In this document: piece after piece, positions 1-8,933 of the stretch
How positions within the stretch are numbered: position 1 is the stretch's first letter
Layout of the letters: each line of letters opens with the position of its first letter
NCBI GenBank assembly: GCA_039619475.1
Contig: CM077115.1
Location: forward strand, 441,782,792-441,846,791
Reading direction: 5' to 3'
Length of the DNA: 64,000 nt
Origin: Icerya purchasi
Lineage: Eukaryota; Arthropoda; Insecta; Hemiptera; Monophlebidae
Notes under the pieces: generated by a model
What the model was told of the DNA's origin: nothing
Database searches by the model: none
What the model saw: the letters and a program-made list of their open reading frames with translations, nothing else
Translations under genes and position numbers: made by a program

Positions 1-1
1 C

Positions 2-329
2 ATAAATTCGATACGATATCCGTATGAAACAATGAATTTAGACTTTGATCGAAAAAGGTTTGCCAATCTATACCTAACCTACTGTAATTTTGAAACAATG
101 TATTACGGAAAAGATCCACCACATCCAGCAGTGAGCGTAGTGAGATTTTCTCAACAAATATCTGCTCTTTATTATTCCGTGTAATTTTCAAAACGAGCTT
201 CTAAATGATGGAAGTCCGCTACAAGTGCGAGTAGATTTTAAGACTAGCAAAAATATCCCCGAAAATACGCTGGTTTATGCTCTTATAATACACGATAAAT
301 TAACCAGTTATAATGTTTTGGAATTGTAA
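2..329 (+). pseudogene. C-terminal fragment of a gene from a virus-like PolB DNA element
   Basis: The window opens inside this gene. Frame 2 is open from base 2 to a TAA at 182-184 and includes YYGKDPPHPAV. The protein then continues in frame 3, from LLNDGSPLQVRVDF through IPENTLVYALIIHD, to a TAA at 327-329, so one frameshift lies near 180. The ending, an IPENT-type stretch and then an L-I-x-H-D strand just before the stop, resembles the end of an uncharacterised protein I associate with insect DNA elements that also carry PolB. A TATA box for the next gene begins 17 bases after the stop, a spacing more like a virus than an insect gene. The family assignment is from memory and tentative. The frame change and compact junction are seen directly. 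Confidence 0.4.
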
Positions 330-346
330 GGAGAGGAGAAAAGCAG

Positions 347-354
347 TATAAAAG
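347..354 (+). promoter_or_regulatory. TATA box of the 528-1466 gene
   Basis: TATAAAAG is a consensus TATA box. It lies 17 bases after the previous stop codon and 174 bases before the ATG at 528, so transcription would begin near 375-385. The short gap between one gene's stop and the next gene's promoter suggests a compact element rather than typical insect spacing. Confidence 0.5.
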
Positions 355-400
355 ACGTGTATTTAATAGTTTGAATTTAGTATTGTTTTGTATGTGATCG

Positions 401-568
401 ATGAATGTACTTATTTCTATCTTCTTCGCGTTACTGTTATTTGTTTTAATTAATATAGTTTCTTTTTTAACAAAACTATTTGTGTTGATTTATTTTTTTC
501 ATTATTATTTATTTGGTAATATTAACAATGTCGACAGAATTCGAGTCCGTACGCGACGTTATAATTGA
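401..568 (+). CDS. possible 55-aa membrane protein or upstream ORF
   Basis: This small ORF starts with the first useful ATG after the predicted transcription start and ends with TGA at 566-568. It overlaps the first 41 bases of the 312-aa ORF in another frame. About 35 residues are strongly hydrophobic (L, I, V, F), enough for one membrane helix, followed by a basic tail with RIRVRTRR. Small hydrophobic proteins are common in compact DNA viruses, but an AT-rich leader can produce such a sequence by chance. It could also act as an upstream ORF that reduces translation of the main ORF. No family is recognised. Confidence 0.25.
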   Translation: MNVLISIFFALLLFVLINIVSFLTKLFVLIYFFHYYLFGNINNVDRIRVRTRRYN

Positions 569-1466
569 CTTTCAGTGTTTTAAAAATAATGATAATACTT
601 ACATTATAAAAGAACTAGCGATATTATCTCTAGATGGAAATATTTTATTTCATCAAATTTATAAGCCACCATTCAACTGGAATATATTAACTAATAGCAA
701 AAAACGAACAAATTCATGGGTTGTGCAAAACTATCATTCGATTTTGTGGAATGCTGGAGATGCTAATTATGAAAGTATTCCTAACGATTTAGAAAACGTT
801 TTAAAACCGCTACAACCGTTACAGTTGTACGTTAAAGGAAATTCGAAAATCGAGACTATATGGGAAAAGCTAATGAACACATCGCTTACAGACTTCAAGA
901 TTATTAATTTAGAAAGTCAGTATGGTATGCCGAACTTGAGAAAATTAAATAATACGTACAATGCTATATCAAAGTCCATTAAATGTGATGCGCACACTGA
1001 TGGAAAATTAAATATATGCTCATTACGGAATGTATATGTAATGACAAAGTGGTTCGATATGAATGTTAGACCTATTTTATCAGCACTAAAGCATCCTGTA
1101 CAACAAATATTACAAGATGTTACTGCTGAGACGCTTATTTCTACATGTCCTAATAGGATTTGTGATTATTACGATAAATTGCCGGAAATTCTGAAGAATA
1201 ATGAAAATGTCAAAAAGTACTTACCATGTTTTAAACATCATAGATTCGATATACCTGATTCATTGCAGCTCAGCGCAGTTCATCCTGTTTTGGTGAAAGA
1301 TTGTCCAAAATGCGGATATAAAAGTTTTAGTGAATTTTTGCAGGATTTATGTCCTACAACTTTTGGAAAAGAATCTAATAATAACAAAGTTGGTAAAATT
1401 TCGGATGAAAATACTGAATGTGATTGCGGTGGTTGTCTACCTATAGCTTATCCACATTTCGATTAA
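528..1466 (+). CDS. intact 312-aa protein, nuclease-like fold suspected, from a virus-like DNA element
   Basis: I chose the ATG at 528 (MSTEFESV); the five codons before it have no ATG. The ORF is unbroken, with a TATA box at 347 and AATAAA at 1538. It begins VRDVIIDFQCFK followed by IIKELAILSLDG, a strand-loop-strand pattern like the first motif of DEDD/RNase H-like exonucleases, but the usual DxE reads DFQ, so catalysis is doubtful. Further on are LYVKGNSK (about residues 103-110) and CSLRNVYVMTKWF. The last third is Cys/His rich (HPVLVKDCPKCGY, then CDCGGC close to the end) and may bind zinc. I recall similar proteins beside PolB genes in insect genomes, which fits its neighbours at 2-329 and 3777-4890. 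The function is not established. An open 939-base frame among so many relics suggests youth or selection. Confidence 0.6.
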   Translation: MSTEFESVRDVIIDFQCFKNNDNTYIIKELAILSLDGNILFHQIYKPPFNWNILTNSKKRTNSWVVQNYHSILWNAGDANYESIPNDLENVLKPLQPLQLYVKGNSKIETIWEKLMNTSLTDFKIINLESQYGMPNLRKLNNTYNAISKSIKCDAHTDGKLNICSLRNVYVMTKWFDMNVRPILSALKHPVQQILQDVTAETLISTCPNRICDYYDKLPEILKNNENVKKYLPCFKHHRFDIPDSLQLSAVHPVLVKDCPKCGYKSFSEFLQDLCPTTFGKESNNNKVGKISDENTECDCGGCLPIAYPHFD

Positions 1467-1537
1467 TTAATTTTTAGTTTATTCTTTAACAAATTTTGCA
1501 TGTTATATTTATGTTGTATTATTTTAATTATAATTTA

Positions 1538-1543
1538 AATAAA
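1538..1543 (+). terminator. poly(A) signal of the 528-1466 gene
   Basis: AATAAA lies 72 bases after the stop codon and is followed by the GT/T-rich stretch TGTATGTTTATTTAATGTG, as expected for cleavage and polyadenylation. With the TATA box it defines a transcription unit of roughly 1.2 kb. Confidence 0.45.
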
Positions 1544-1690
1544 TGTATGTTTATTTAATGTGTTTTTGATTTTCCGTCTTCTTACGATTTCTTATTTTTC
1601 TTCTTCTTCTTTAGCAATGAACCTAAATAGTATTAGCTAATACTAAATTATACATGTAAATAATAGTAAAATGAAATAAACACAAAATAA

Positions 1691-1946
1691 ATGAATGAAG
1701 AAAGAAAACGTGTATTTACATCAAAATACAACAATAAAAATAACGATAGCGACGATATTGACGATGGTGATTGGAAATACATATGCGCGATAAAATACGA
1801 CTGTACATTATGGATCGATATAAAATAGAACGGAAAATACAATAAAAATAATAATGCCGACAATGATGGTAATTGGAAATATATATACACGATAAATATA
1901 ACTGTACAATATGGTTCGATATAAAAAATGAAAAAATAATAAGGGA
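1691..1946 (+). repeat. 109-bp tandem duplication with a small acidic reading frame
   Basis: ACAATAAAAATA at 1730 recurs at 1839, and the two units stay alignable for about 100 bases (GATGGTGATTGGAAATA against GATGGTAATTGGAAATA). Unit 1 lies in a 45-codon ORF (ATG 1691, TAG 1826-1828) that includes NNDSDDIDDGDWKYI. Unit 2 keeps the matching residues (NNNADNDGNWKYI) but has lost one base near its ATAAATATAAC and shifts frame. The ORF is short and no family is recognised. It may be the relic of a repeat-containing gene, or the coding appearance may be chance. Confidence 0.4.
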
Positions 1947-2144
1947 AATATTAATAAACTGTGCATCGCACCATAGAATAAATATATTCTAAACCGAAAC
2001 GATTAATTTCATATTTATTTATAACCAAGATTTTCGGAGTGCTAAATAATGACGAAGTAACTATATATTTTTTAACATTATTTTTGAAATATGGACTTGA
2101 TGGATCATTTTCTCCTTTATGTATTTCATTTATTATGAAAGTTA

Positions 2145-2426
2145 CTATAATCGATGTACTTCAGACTTTATATTTCTAAAGAATACAACATCTGTACTTT
2201 TTTTTATGTTAATATTTTTAACGAAGGTCTCACGTTTTTTATATCTCTGTTCGAAAACCCATTCATTATTAATAAAGGTAATCCGCTTTGAAATTGTCCT
2301 TTGTAGTTTTTTATAAATAGCTTTGCTTGATATAGAAAGACGAACTATATCTTCAGTGTCAAGATGCCAAACAATTTCTTCTAACATTTCTTCTGGTAAG
2401 TCAATCATTTTAATTTGTGAATTCAT
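2145..2426 (-). CDS. short F-box protein, copy 1 (93 aa, probably truncated)
   Basis: Residues about 8-50 read as an F-box: DLPEEMLEEIVWHLDTEDIV, then RLSISSKAIYKKL. F-box proteins bind Skp1 and bring substrates to SCF ubiquitin ligases. The start MNSQIKMIDLPEEMLEEI matches the start of the ORF at 2830-3318 (MNSEVKLSNLLPEMLVEI), and the bases just before both ATGs also match (ATAGAACATGAAT type), so the two genes are duplicates. This copy stops 44 residues after the F-box and has no substrate-binding domain. It may be a truncated pseudogene or a minimal Skp1-binding decoy like those of some viruses and parasitoids. The F-box is clear to me; the role is not. Confidence 0.5.
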   Translation of the reverse strand: MNSQIKMIDLPEEMLEEIVWHLDTEDIVRLSISSKAIYKKLQRTISKRITFINNEWVFEQRYKKRETFVKNINIKKSTDVVFFRNIKSEVHRL

Positions 2427-2829
2427 GTTCTATATTTATGGATGAGAAAATTTAAGAGTTATAACTTTGTTTAATTTATTAATTTAAAGTATCACATCTG
2501 GAAATAAATAAATTGTGAAGCAGGCACGCGCCTAGGAAAAATATATGACAATGCCGACGTCAATGCCGACAATAGGTATACTTTAATAGATACTTGAATG
2601 AAAACACTGCGAAAGGGCGAGTGTAAAAAAAAATAAGAAAAACATCGAAAAAGGGTCGGTACAAAAAATCAGGGTCAGGTATAAAAAATATAAAGAGTCC
2701 GAAGTGACGGTGTGAGAAAATATATGTGTATAAACCCCGTTAAAGTAAACCGCCTACGGAGACCAAAAGTAAAGAAAAAAAATAATGTCGCTAGTACAAA
2801 ATTGCTTATAAATGAATTCAGACCTATGT

Positions 2830-3318
2830 CTATATTATACACTCAAATTTAAAATTGTCATGTAGAATTCTGACTGTATTGTCGTCCCATATATTTATAA
2901 TAGAATTTATAATTGTAATGTCGCATATGCAAACATCGTTGCCAAAATAAAAAGGAAAATAAAAAAAGTACTTGCATAATTCGAAAGGATTATTAAAGCT
3001 CCCACAATTTGAAAAAATGAATTTTTTTATGCCATGATCGCATGCAATCTTTAAATATTTCATAATATTCTCCACCGGAAGTTTATAAAAACATACTGTA
3101 TCAACGTGAGGAGATAAACAAAAATTAGAAAAATCACACTCATTCCAACTACAATCATTATTTAATAGTACCACCCTTTTTGATATTTCTGTACGTAAAG
3201 TTTTATGAATATGTTTACTGCATTTCGACAAACGTGTAACACCCAGCACATTCAAATGTTTACTAATTTCAACTAACATTTCGGGAAGTAAATTGGAAAG
3301 TTTAACTTCAGAATTCAT
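2830..3318 (-). CDS. F-box protein, copy 2 (162 aa)
   Basis: An F-box-like region covers about residues 8-50 (LLPEMLVEISKHLNVLGVTR, then LSKCSKHIHKTL). The rest is Cys- and aromatic-rich, with CDHGIKKFIFSNCG and CKYFFYFPFYFG. These may be one or two degenerate leucine-rich-type repeats, the usual substrate-binding part of F-box proteins, but I cannot show this. Its N-terminus pairs with the neighbour at 2145-2426 on the same strand, 404 bases away, as a tandem duplicate. No intron signals were needed to read it. It may be a small host family or a captured host gene in a virus-like element. The frame is intact; expression is unknown. Confidence 0.5.
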   Translation of the reverse strand: MNSEVKLSNLLPEMLVEISKHLNVLGVTRLSKCSKHIHKTLRTEISKRVVLLNNDCSWNECDFSNFCLSPHVDTVCFYKLPVENIMKYLKIACDHGIKKFIFSNCGSFNNPFELCKYFFYFPFYFGNDVCICDITIINSIINIWDDNTVRILHDNFKFECII

Positions 3319-3776
3319 GTTCTATAAAAAAAAAAAAAATAGATGAAAAATTGTTTAAATCTTTACATAATATTTATTGTGAGATGTTTAGTATTATTTT
3401 TTAAATGTTATTGCAGGGACAGATGTAAATTATTATCACATACACGCTCTTTTCACTCTAACACAAGCACTCTGCTTAACCTATCAACCGTTTATAATAA
3501 CAATTCGGTTGCCATAATGAGCTGTGTTTATATGTGGTAAACACAGACAGTTCATCTAGAACTAAATTAAAATTATTTTTATAATTTACAACATCTACAT
3601 GTCCATATGGGAATGTATGTATATTATCTGGACCTATTAGACGCTTATCATCTGCCCCTGATAATGCTAACTTAGATTCTTTTATGGTGTATAGTATACA
3701 TATGATTAAAACTGCGTATGTTAAAACTGACGTGGCTAGTTTTATACTTTACAGACTTATTTAATATACAATAACA

Positions 3777-4890
3777 TTAATGACTAAACGCAAGATCGTG
3801 TTTTACAGTCGATTGGGATACACCCTTAGATTTTTTAATAAGATTATTATTACTAAATTTAATAGTATACACCTTCGAACGGAGTCCAACGAATGCACTT
3901 ATAGGTATACTAGTAGCCTCATCTTTGAACTTTCCTAAAGATTTTTTGTTAACTAAACATAACATGAGTGGTCGGTAGGATAATTGCTAGTGTCGTACAA
4001 AGTTAAATTATTCCGAATGTCATTGTAGGGGTCCACAGTTTTTATATTATAAATAAAGGAATCTGTGTCCATGTAAAGAAGTTGCAACTTTTCGGGTCTG
4101 TACATTGGCAGCATTACATCATAATGATGTCTATACATAATGCATTTACTTATGTCTAACACAGCCATTCCTACAAATAAAGACTTGTCAAACATTAATT
4201 TAGTTCGATGCTGATGCACAGCACACAAAAACAGGTTTTCACATCAGATAATGGCGTTGGGAATGAAATGCCACTCCAGTTATACCTAGCTCTCAACACT
4301 GAATTCGAGAGATATTGACTGGCACGGTATGGATTCTCTTCTACAAATTTTGCGAGAATTGCATACATAAAACACTGCTTATCGTCAGAATTATATGGTT
4401 TCACATTTACTACTGCAGGCTTACATTTTAGAGGGGTAGGTAGATCTATGAATGAGCCTGTGCGTTGAAGAAGATTTCTAAAGTTGAGACTAACTTCGAG
4501 ATATTCTATTTTTTGTAACGACCATCCTGATCCAGATGTGAGATCCATCTTGTCAACCAATACATTCATCTGCTGTACAGACTCATCAAACCACCCCTCT
4601 AAATCATCACCAAGTAGTAGCAAACGTGCGCTTATGGGGAAATACATTGGCGATGAGGTAATTTCACCCTCAGCAACCATCTTCTCGAATACACAGTGTA
4701 GAGACAAGTTAACTTTCACACCCGTCCGGTTATTGTTTTCAATTTTTTCGATAACATCATCCTTAATATTTGACAAAAAACGTTCGATATCCAGTTGCAT
4801 ATTGTTGGTGTTAACGAATCGGTAGGTTGCCAGTCGAGATCTATATCTAGTATTAACTTCTTCAACAATATAACTCGCGCTGGCTGCCAT
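3777..4890 (-). pseudogene. internally deleted family B DNA polymerase of Maverick/polinton/virus type
   Basis: The N-terminal part (4890 to about 4225) starts MAASASYIVEEVNTRYRS after AAAAATGG. It contains GSGWSLQKIEYLEVSLNF, then CFMYAILAKF and FPTPLSD, the start pattern of protein-primed PolB proteins from insect DNA elements. The sequence then jumps at about 4235-4215 to the end of the palm: LFVGMAVLDISK and LYMDTDSFIYNIKT, where YMDTDS is PolB motif C with its aspartates intact. The exonuclease region, motif A and motif B, several hundred residues, are missing. A frame change near 3960 leads to the final part (NKKSLGKFKDE, then GLRSKVYTI). Such polymerases copy linear DNA from a protein primer. 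It cannot work as it stands. The relic at 31630-32455 belongs to the same family. Confidence 0.75.
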
Positions 4891-4961
4891 TTTTGCACTC
4901 GTGAAAATCTAAACCAATCAACAGCACATTCACTTTAACACTGCCAACATCTTACTACTGC

Positions 4962-4975
4962 ATAATATAATTATA
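4962..4975 (-). promoter_or_regulatory. possible TATA box of the PolB gene
   Basis: On the minus strand TATAATTATATTAT lies about 72 bases before the PolB ATG at 4890. The ATG context (AAAAATGG) is good. The region is AT-rich, so a chance match is possible. Confidence 0.3.
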
Positions 4976-4990
4976 CTTTCAAAGAAGAAT

Positions 4991-6300
4991 AAGCGAATTT
5001 AAAATTTTAGCTCATTTTTAAGTTTCATTAATTTTTTTTTTTTTTCAATAATATATTCGAGTAAAGTATCAAATGAGAAATATTTCAATTAACCAATAGG
5101 ACTAATTATTTAGTAAGTGATTTTAGCATTCGAATCATTCATTCATATTTAATAAAAATTTCTCAAAATAAAATTAAAAATACTATTTACATCGAAGTTA
5201 ATAAAATAACTAATTAACATTAAATCAGAATGATTGGGTACCTATTTATAGAAGTATACTACAGTTTATACATTCATTAATATACAATACAAACATTAAT
5301 TAATTAACAAACATAAAAGAACAATGTAAAAATTTAAAATACATATCACATTTAGAATTGATAAAACAGATGTAGTGAAATAGTGGAAGCATACAGCAGT
5401 GGAAACTACTAATGAAAATTTTTTGAAAAAATTTTAGCTCCGCTGTGTGAATGAAATTTGACGTAAAGAATGGAATTGGTTAATAATACTATTTTTAAAA
5501 AAATGAAACTTGATATTAAAACTACTTAGGGGAAAGTAATGCGAATAATAAAATAAAATAAATACTTTAAGAAAAAATTATTAATGAATGAGCGATACAA
5601 GAAAATAAATAAATAACTATGCAATGACATCAACATTTATATTCCGCGTGTGATATGTATTATATTTATGTAAATGTTCTAAAGTACATACCAGAGCTGG
5701 ATATTGAAACAATTTATGAAGAAAGGATTCTGTTGATGATGCGGTGTTTTTTTATTACTGCTACTATTGTTGATGTTCTTGTTGATTTTTCACGTTATTC
5801 CTTCTAATATTACTTGTTTATTCCGTTTAGTGTTGTTGAATGTTCGAGTGTTCTAAAGCAAATTATTCATATTTATTATATTGCAAATATTAGAGTAATA
5901 TAAATAAAAAATTTGTAACTTTACGTAATTTATAAAATTATTTTGGCAAGCAAATGATGAAAATGTTATTATTTAGTGACATTATTAATGTTTTGAAAGA
6001 AATTAAATAAAAGTACAACCTTTTAATTAAACTTTCTTCATATTTCCTTATAATCCCGCACCCACTTTCAAGACTTAGGAAAAATTATGGAAAATGGATC
6101 GTGCAACATCCAACATTAATAATCATTCCGCTTAGAGTTATTGAAGTTAACTTGCCCTGACTTTTTATTTTCTTTTTGTTGCTTTTTTTATTTTTTATTT
6201 TTTATTTATTTTTGTTTATTTTTTTCTTTTTTTTAAAATTTTTTTTTTTGTTATTTTTTGTTATAGCAATCCCATTATTACATCATTACACCAAAATCCT
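4991..6300. other. AT-rich stretch with no gene seen
   Basis: No reading frame here resembles a known family on either strand. It holds A/T homopolymers, a T-rich field at 6180-6260, and no repeat I could align with confidence. The T-rich field would supply poly(A)-type sequence for the minus-strand gene ending at 6301. Confidence 0.5.
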
Positions 6301-6642
6301 TCAGGTGTGTGGATAAAACATGCAAATTACATCACCCGAAGGACTTTGGTGCAACTCTGTAATGAATGGAATTGCTATCCTTTCAAAAACTCTTATCCGT
6401 GTAACATCATCGCCCATACATATAGGCGAGTGTAATGTGTTGAATTCCATTACCGCTTCCTCAATTGAATTAGGAAACGCTAATGGAATTCCCGATGTGG
6501 TCATTCGTTGAATGATGATATGACGAATCTCATTATTATGAAAAGGGAGAATTTGCATCACTGGTGGATCATTAATAAAAATTTCAGGAGATGGTGGAGA
6601 GTGGGGCGGGGACATTGGAGGCAAACCTTCTTTTGGTGCCAT
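6301..6642 (-). CDS. 113-aa proline-rich-start protein, single coding exon, unknown function
   Basis: The ORF is complete and begins with a proline-rich segment (PPMSPPHSPPSPE), followed by a mixed hydrophobic/charged region with FERIAIPFITELHQSP. I do not recognise it. Signals around it make it credible. An acceptor reading TTCTTCTTATTTAG lies five bases before the ATG, a donor reading TTG|GTAAGTAAT lies at 7060/7059, and a TATATAA box follows at 7212-7218 further upstream. Together they give a gene with a short 5'UTR exon, a 412-bp intron and one coding exon. A 5'UTR intron before a single coding exon occurs in many insect genes and in some wasp-associated viral genes. The open frame and splice signals are seen; expression is inferred. 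Confidence 0.45.
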   Translation of the reverse strand: MAPKEGLPPMSPPHSPPSPEIFINDPPVMQILPFHNNEIRHIIIQRMTTSGIPLAFPNSIEEAVMEFNTLHSPICMGDDVTRIRVFERIAIPFITELHQSPSGDVICMFYPHT

Positions 6643-6647
6643 TGTAT

Positions 6648-7059
6648 CTAAATAAGAAGAAGAAAAAATAGAAAATTATGTGATTAATATTTTTTCGAAT
6701 AATTATAAAATTTTTACTTGTTTGGTAAATAATAATATTTGATTATGTTTCCATCGAAAATTATAGTACTTGTGATTGGCTTCAAGGTTAAAAAAAATGA
6801 ATAAATAAATTAGTAAATTTGGATTATAATCAAAATTACATTTGATAAAATAATAAAAAAAAAAAAAAATAGAAACTCTTTACTTAATCAATTGAATATG
6901 GGTGCGATTATATTTTGAAAATAAGATATGAATGTGAGGTAATGAAAATACTTTGGTAATTATAGAGACGTCGTATGAAAATAAAAAATTAACAAATTAA
7001 AAAATAAATTTAGAATAATTTTGATATTTTAATTAAATAAATACACTACGATTACTTAC
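6648..7059 (-). other. predicted 5'UTR intron of the 113-aa gene
   Basis: On the minus strand the intron runs from the donor GTAAGTAAT (starting at 7059) to a pyrimidine-rich acceptor ending in TTTAG (6648). It is 412 bases long and AT-rich, as insect introns often are. The acceptor places only five untranslated bases (ATACA) before the ATG. Confidence 0.4.
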
Positions 7060-7211
7060 CAATTTGGATGAAAATCCGTTGATTGCAAAACAGAAAAATA
7101 ATCGATCTTGAAAATTTTTAAAGTACACAATTGTAAGCACGTCAGAAATATATACCGCGATCTGCGCCCAATTATGATTTATAAATGAGGAGATTCGATA
7201 TGTGGAAGTGG

Positions 7212-7218
7212 TTATATA
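7212..7218 (-). promoter_or_regulatory. TATA box of the 113-aa gene
   Basis: The minus strand reads GTGTATATAACC. Transcription would start about 30 bases downstream, near 7185, giving a non-coding first exon of about 125 bases ending at the donor at 7060. Confidence 0.4.
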
Positions 7219-7565
7219 CACTTTCAACTGATCTATCGAACGTGACTTTTCGAAGATGAGAAATCAGGTTCGATACATACAACCCCTCAACTATATTCTT
7301 GACATAATTGCAGGTGGTCTTCTGCTGCAAATATTTTCGTTTCTCAGACGGACATATTTAATGGGATATTTCTTATGACTGATATATAGCCGAAAAGGAA
7401 TGTGGTCGTTTTCTATTAACAACATATGTGAATTAGTTAATGGAAAAGGGACTATACAAAAATATATCGACTACCCCGAAATGTTGTTCTAAGTGCAAAT
7501 CTGCGCCGGATAATGGATCTTCCATTAATCGTTACATGAAAGAAGATAAAATCTCCAATAAAATG

Positions 7566-7853
7566 TCAGCGATTTGAAGAACTAAGGGGATGTTTACTAA
7601 TATCAGAATATATTACTTCCGTTGTCATTGGATCACTCTCGAACCCTACCTCCCACAGAGTGACATGTTGAAGTACTAAATTGTCCGAATAACTCTCGAC
7701 ACATGCTGGCAAAATGTATTTGGCAATATCACTCGAACATGGTTGCTCGGAATAAAACGAAGGGTATAAATTAACGAGATTGTCGAATAGATTGAAATAA
7801 TGTGCGTCTAGATGTGGACCTTTGATTCGACCTTGAACAAACGACCGATAAAA
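7566..7853 (-). pseudogene. unrecognised 95-codon open segment, coding-like
   Basis: This minus-strand frame is open for 95 codons between a TAA (7854-7856) and a TGA (7566-7568), and it lacks an early ATG. Its composition looks like real protein rather than AT-rich noise: GPHLDAHYFNLFDNLV, then ILPACVESYSDNLVLQH and TLWEVGFESDP, with balanced charged and aromatic residues. It may be an internal exon (AT TCAG lies upstream near 7870) or a broken gene. No family is recognised. It ends about 350 bases before the TATA box of the 113-aa gene and is on the same strand, so both may come from one inserted block. Confidence 0.35.
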
Positions 7854-8040
7854 TTATTCCGTGTCTGAATGATGCATTCGTCCGCCATTTAAAGTGGCCA
7901 CTCCTCGGGGATGAAATTTTAAAAATATTCGTTGGAAATAAAAATATTAGACGTGTGCGTGTGTGTATGTGTGTGTGTGTGAACGTGTAGCTATCAGGAT
8001 TCTATCGACGGCGTCGAGGGTCTCGAAGATGATTGGGTAG

Positions 8041-8800
8041 TTAATTTCGAACGAACGTCTAGAATTCACCCCTGCATCTGTGCCACCCTCAACCAGTTGC
8101 TGGAACATTCAAATATTTCCGTTAAAATAAAAATAAAAATAATAATAATAATAAATATCGAATAATCACGATCGTTCAGTTCTAGAACATTCAAAAATTT
8201 CCGTTAAAAAAATAATAATGATAATAAAAACATCGAACGAACGTCTAGAATTCACCCCCTGCGCACGCACCACCATCATCTGATCACTGGAACATTCAAA
8301 TATTTTTCCGTTACAACCGTGCGCTCGCGTTTACATTACACCCCTCGTAGCAGCACATCCGCCTAGCCTCATCATTCTTCTTAAAAATTAAATTTTTTTA
8401 AAAAAAAAATGCCGGAACGGAGCACGATATGGAAAATTCCTTCAAAATTCGGGTTCTAAGTGTTGAGTTTCGAACGTTTTTAACACTCCGCCAAAATTTT
8501 ACCCCTCCCAACCCCCGAAAATTAAAATTAAAAATTACGCTACATATATTACAAATAGACTCCTGTATAATACATACACATAATGGTAGAAGGTGCTGCA
8601 TCCCGCGCCGCTAGCAACCTGTTGCTGGAACGTTCAAATATTTCCGTTAAAAATAATAATAATAATAATTAATAATTATAGTTATAATTATAATAATAAT
8701 TATAATAATCAAGGTTCGTTCGGTTCTGGAAAGTTCAAATATTTCCGTTAACAAATAAAAATAAAAATAAAACATCGAAAAAATGCCTGGAATTCAACCC
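8041..8800. repeat. degenerate repeat field built on a CTGGAACATTCAAATATTTC motif
   Basis: A roughly 25-base motif (CTGGAACATTCAAATATTTC, then CGTTA) recurs at about 8099, 8180, 8286, 8623 and 8725, each time followed or preceded by AATAATAAT runs. A second motif (CGAACGAACGTCTAGAATTC) occurs at about 8047 and 8234 with a weaker copy near 8775. The two alternate, giving a complex unit of about 190 bases with local duplications. No long ORF is convincing. Confidence 0.55.
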
Positions 8801-8933
8801 CACGAACCGCGCCACCCTAATTAACTAACCGAATCGCGGTACCGAATGCATATTTCCCCCCTCATAACAACACCCCCTCCCGCCCACTGAATAATAAGCA
8901 ATAAAAAGACACTACTATCGCCCCATATCGCTT

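Noticed and set aside
1648..1890. 80-codon minus ORF, hydrophobic
   Set aside because: Low-complexity Phe/Leu/Ser frame antisense to the duplicated repeat; no domain or start context.
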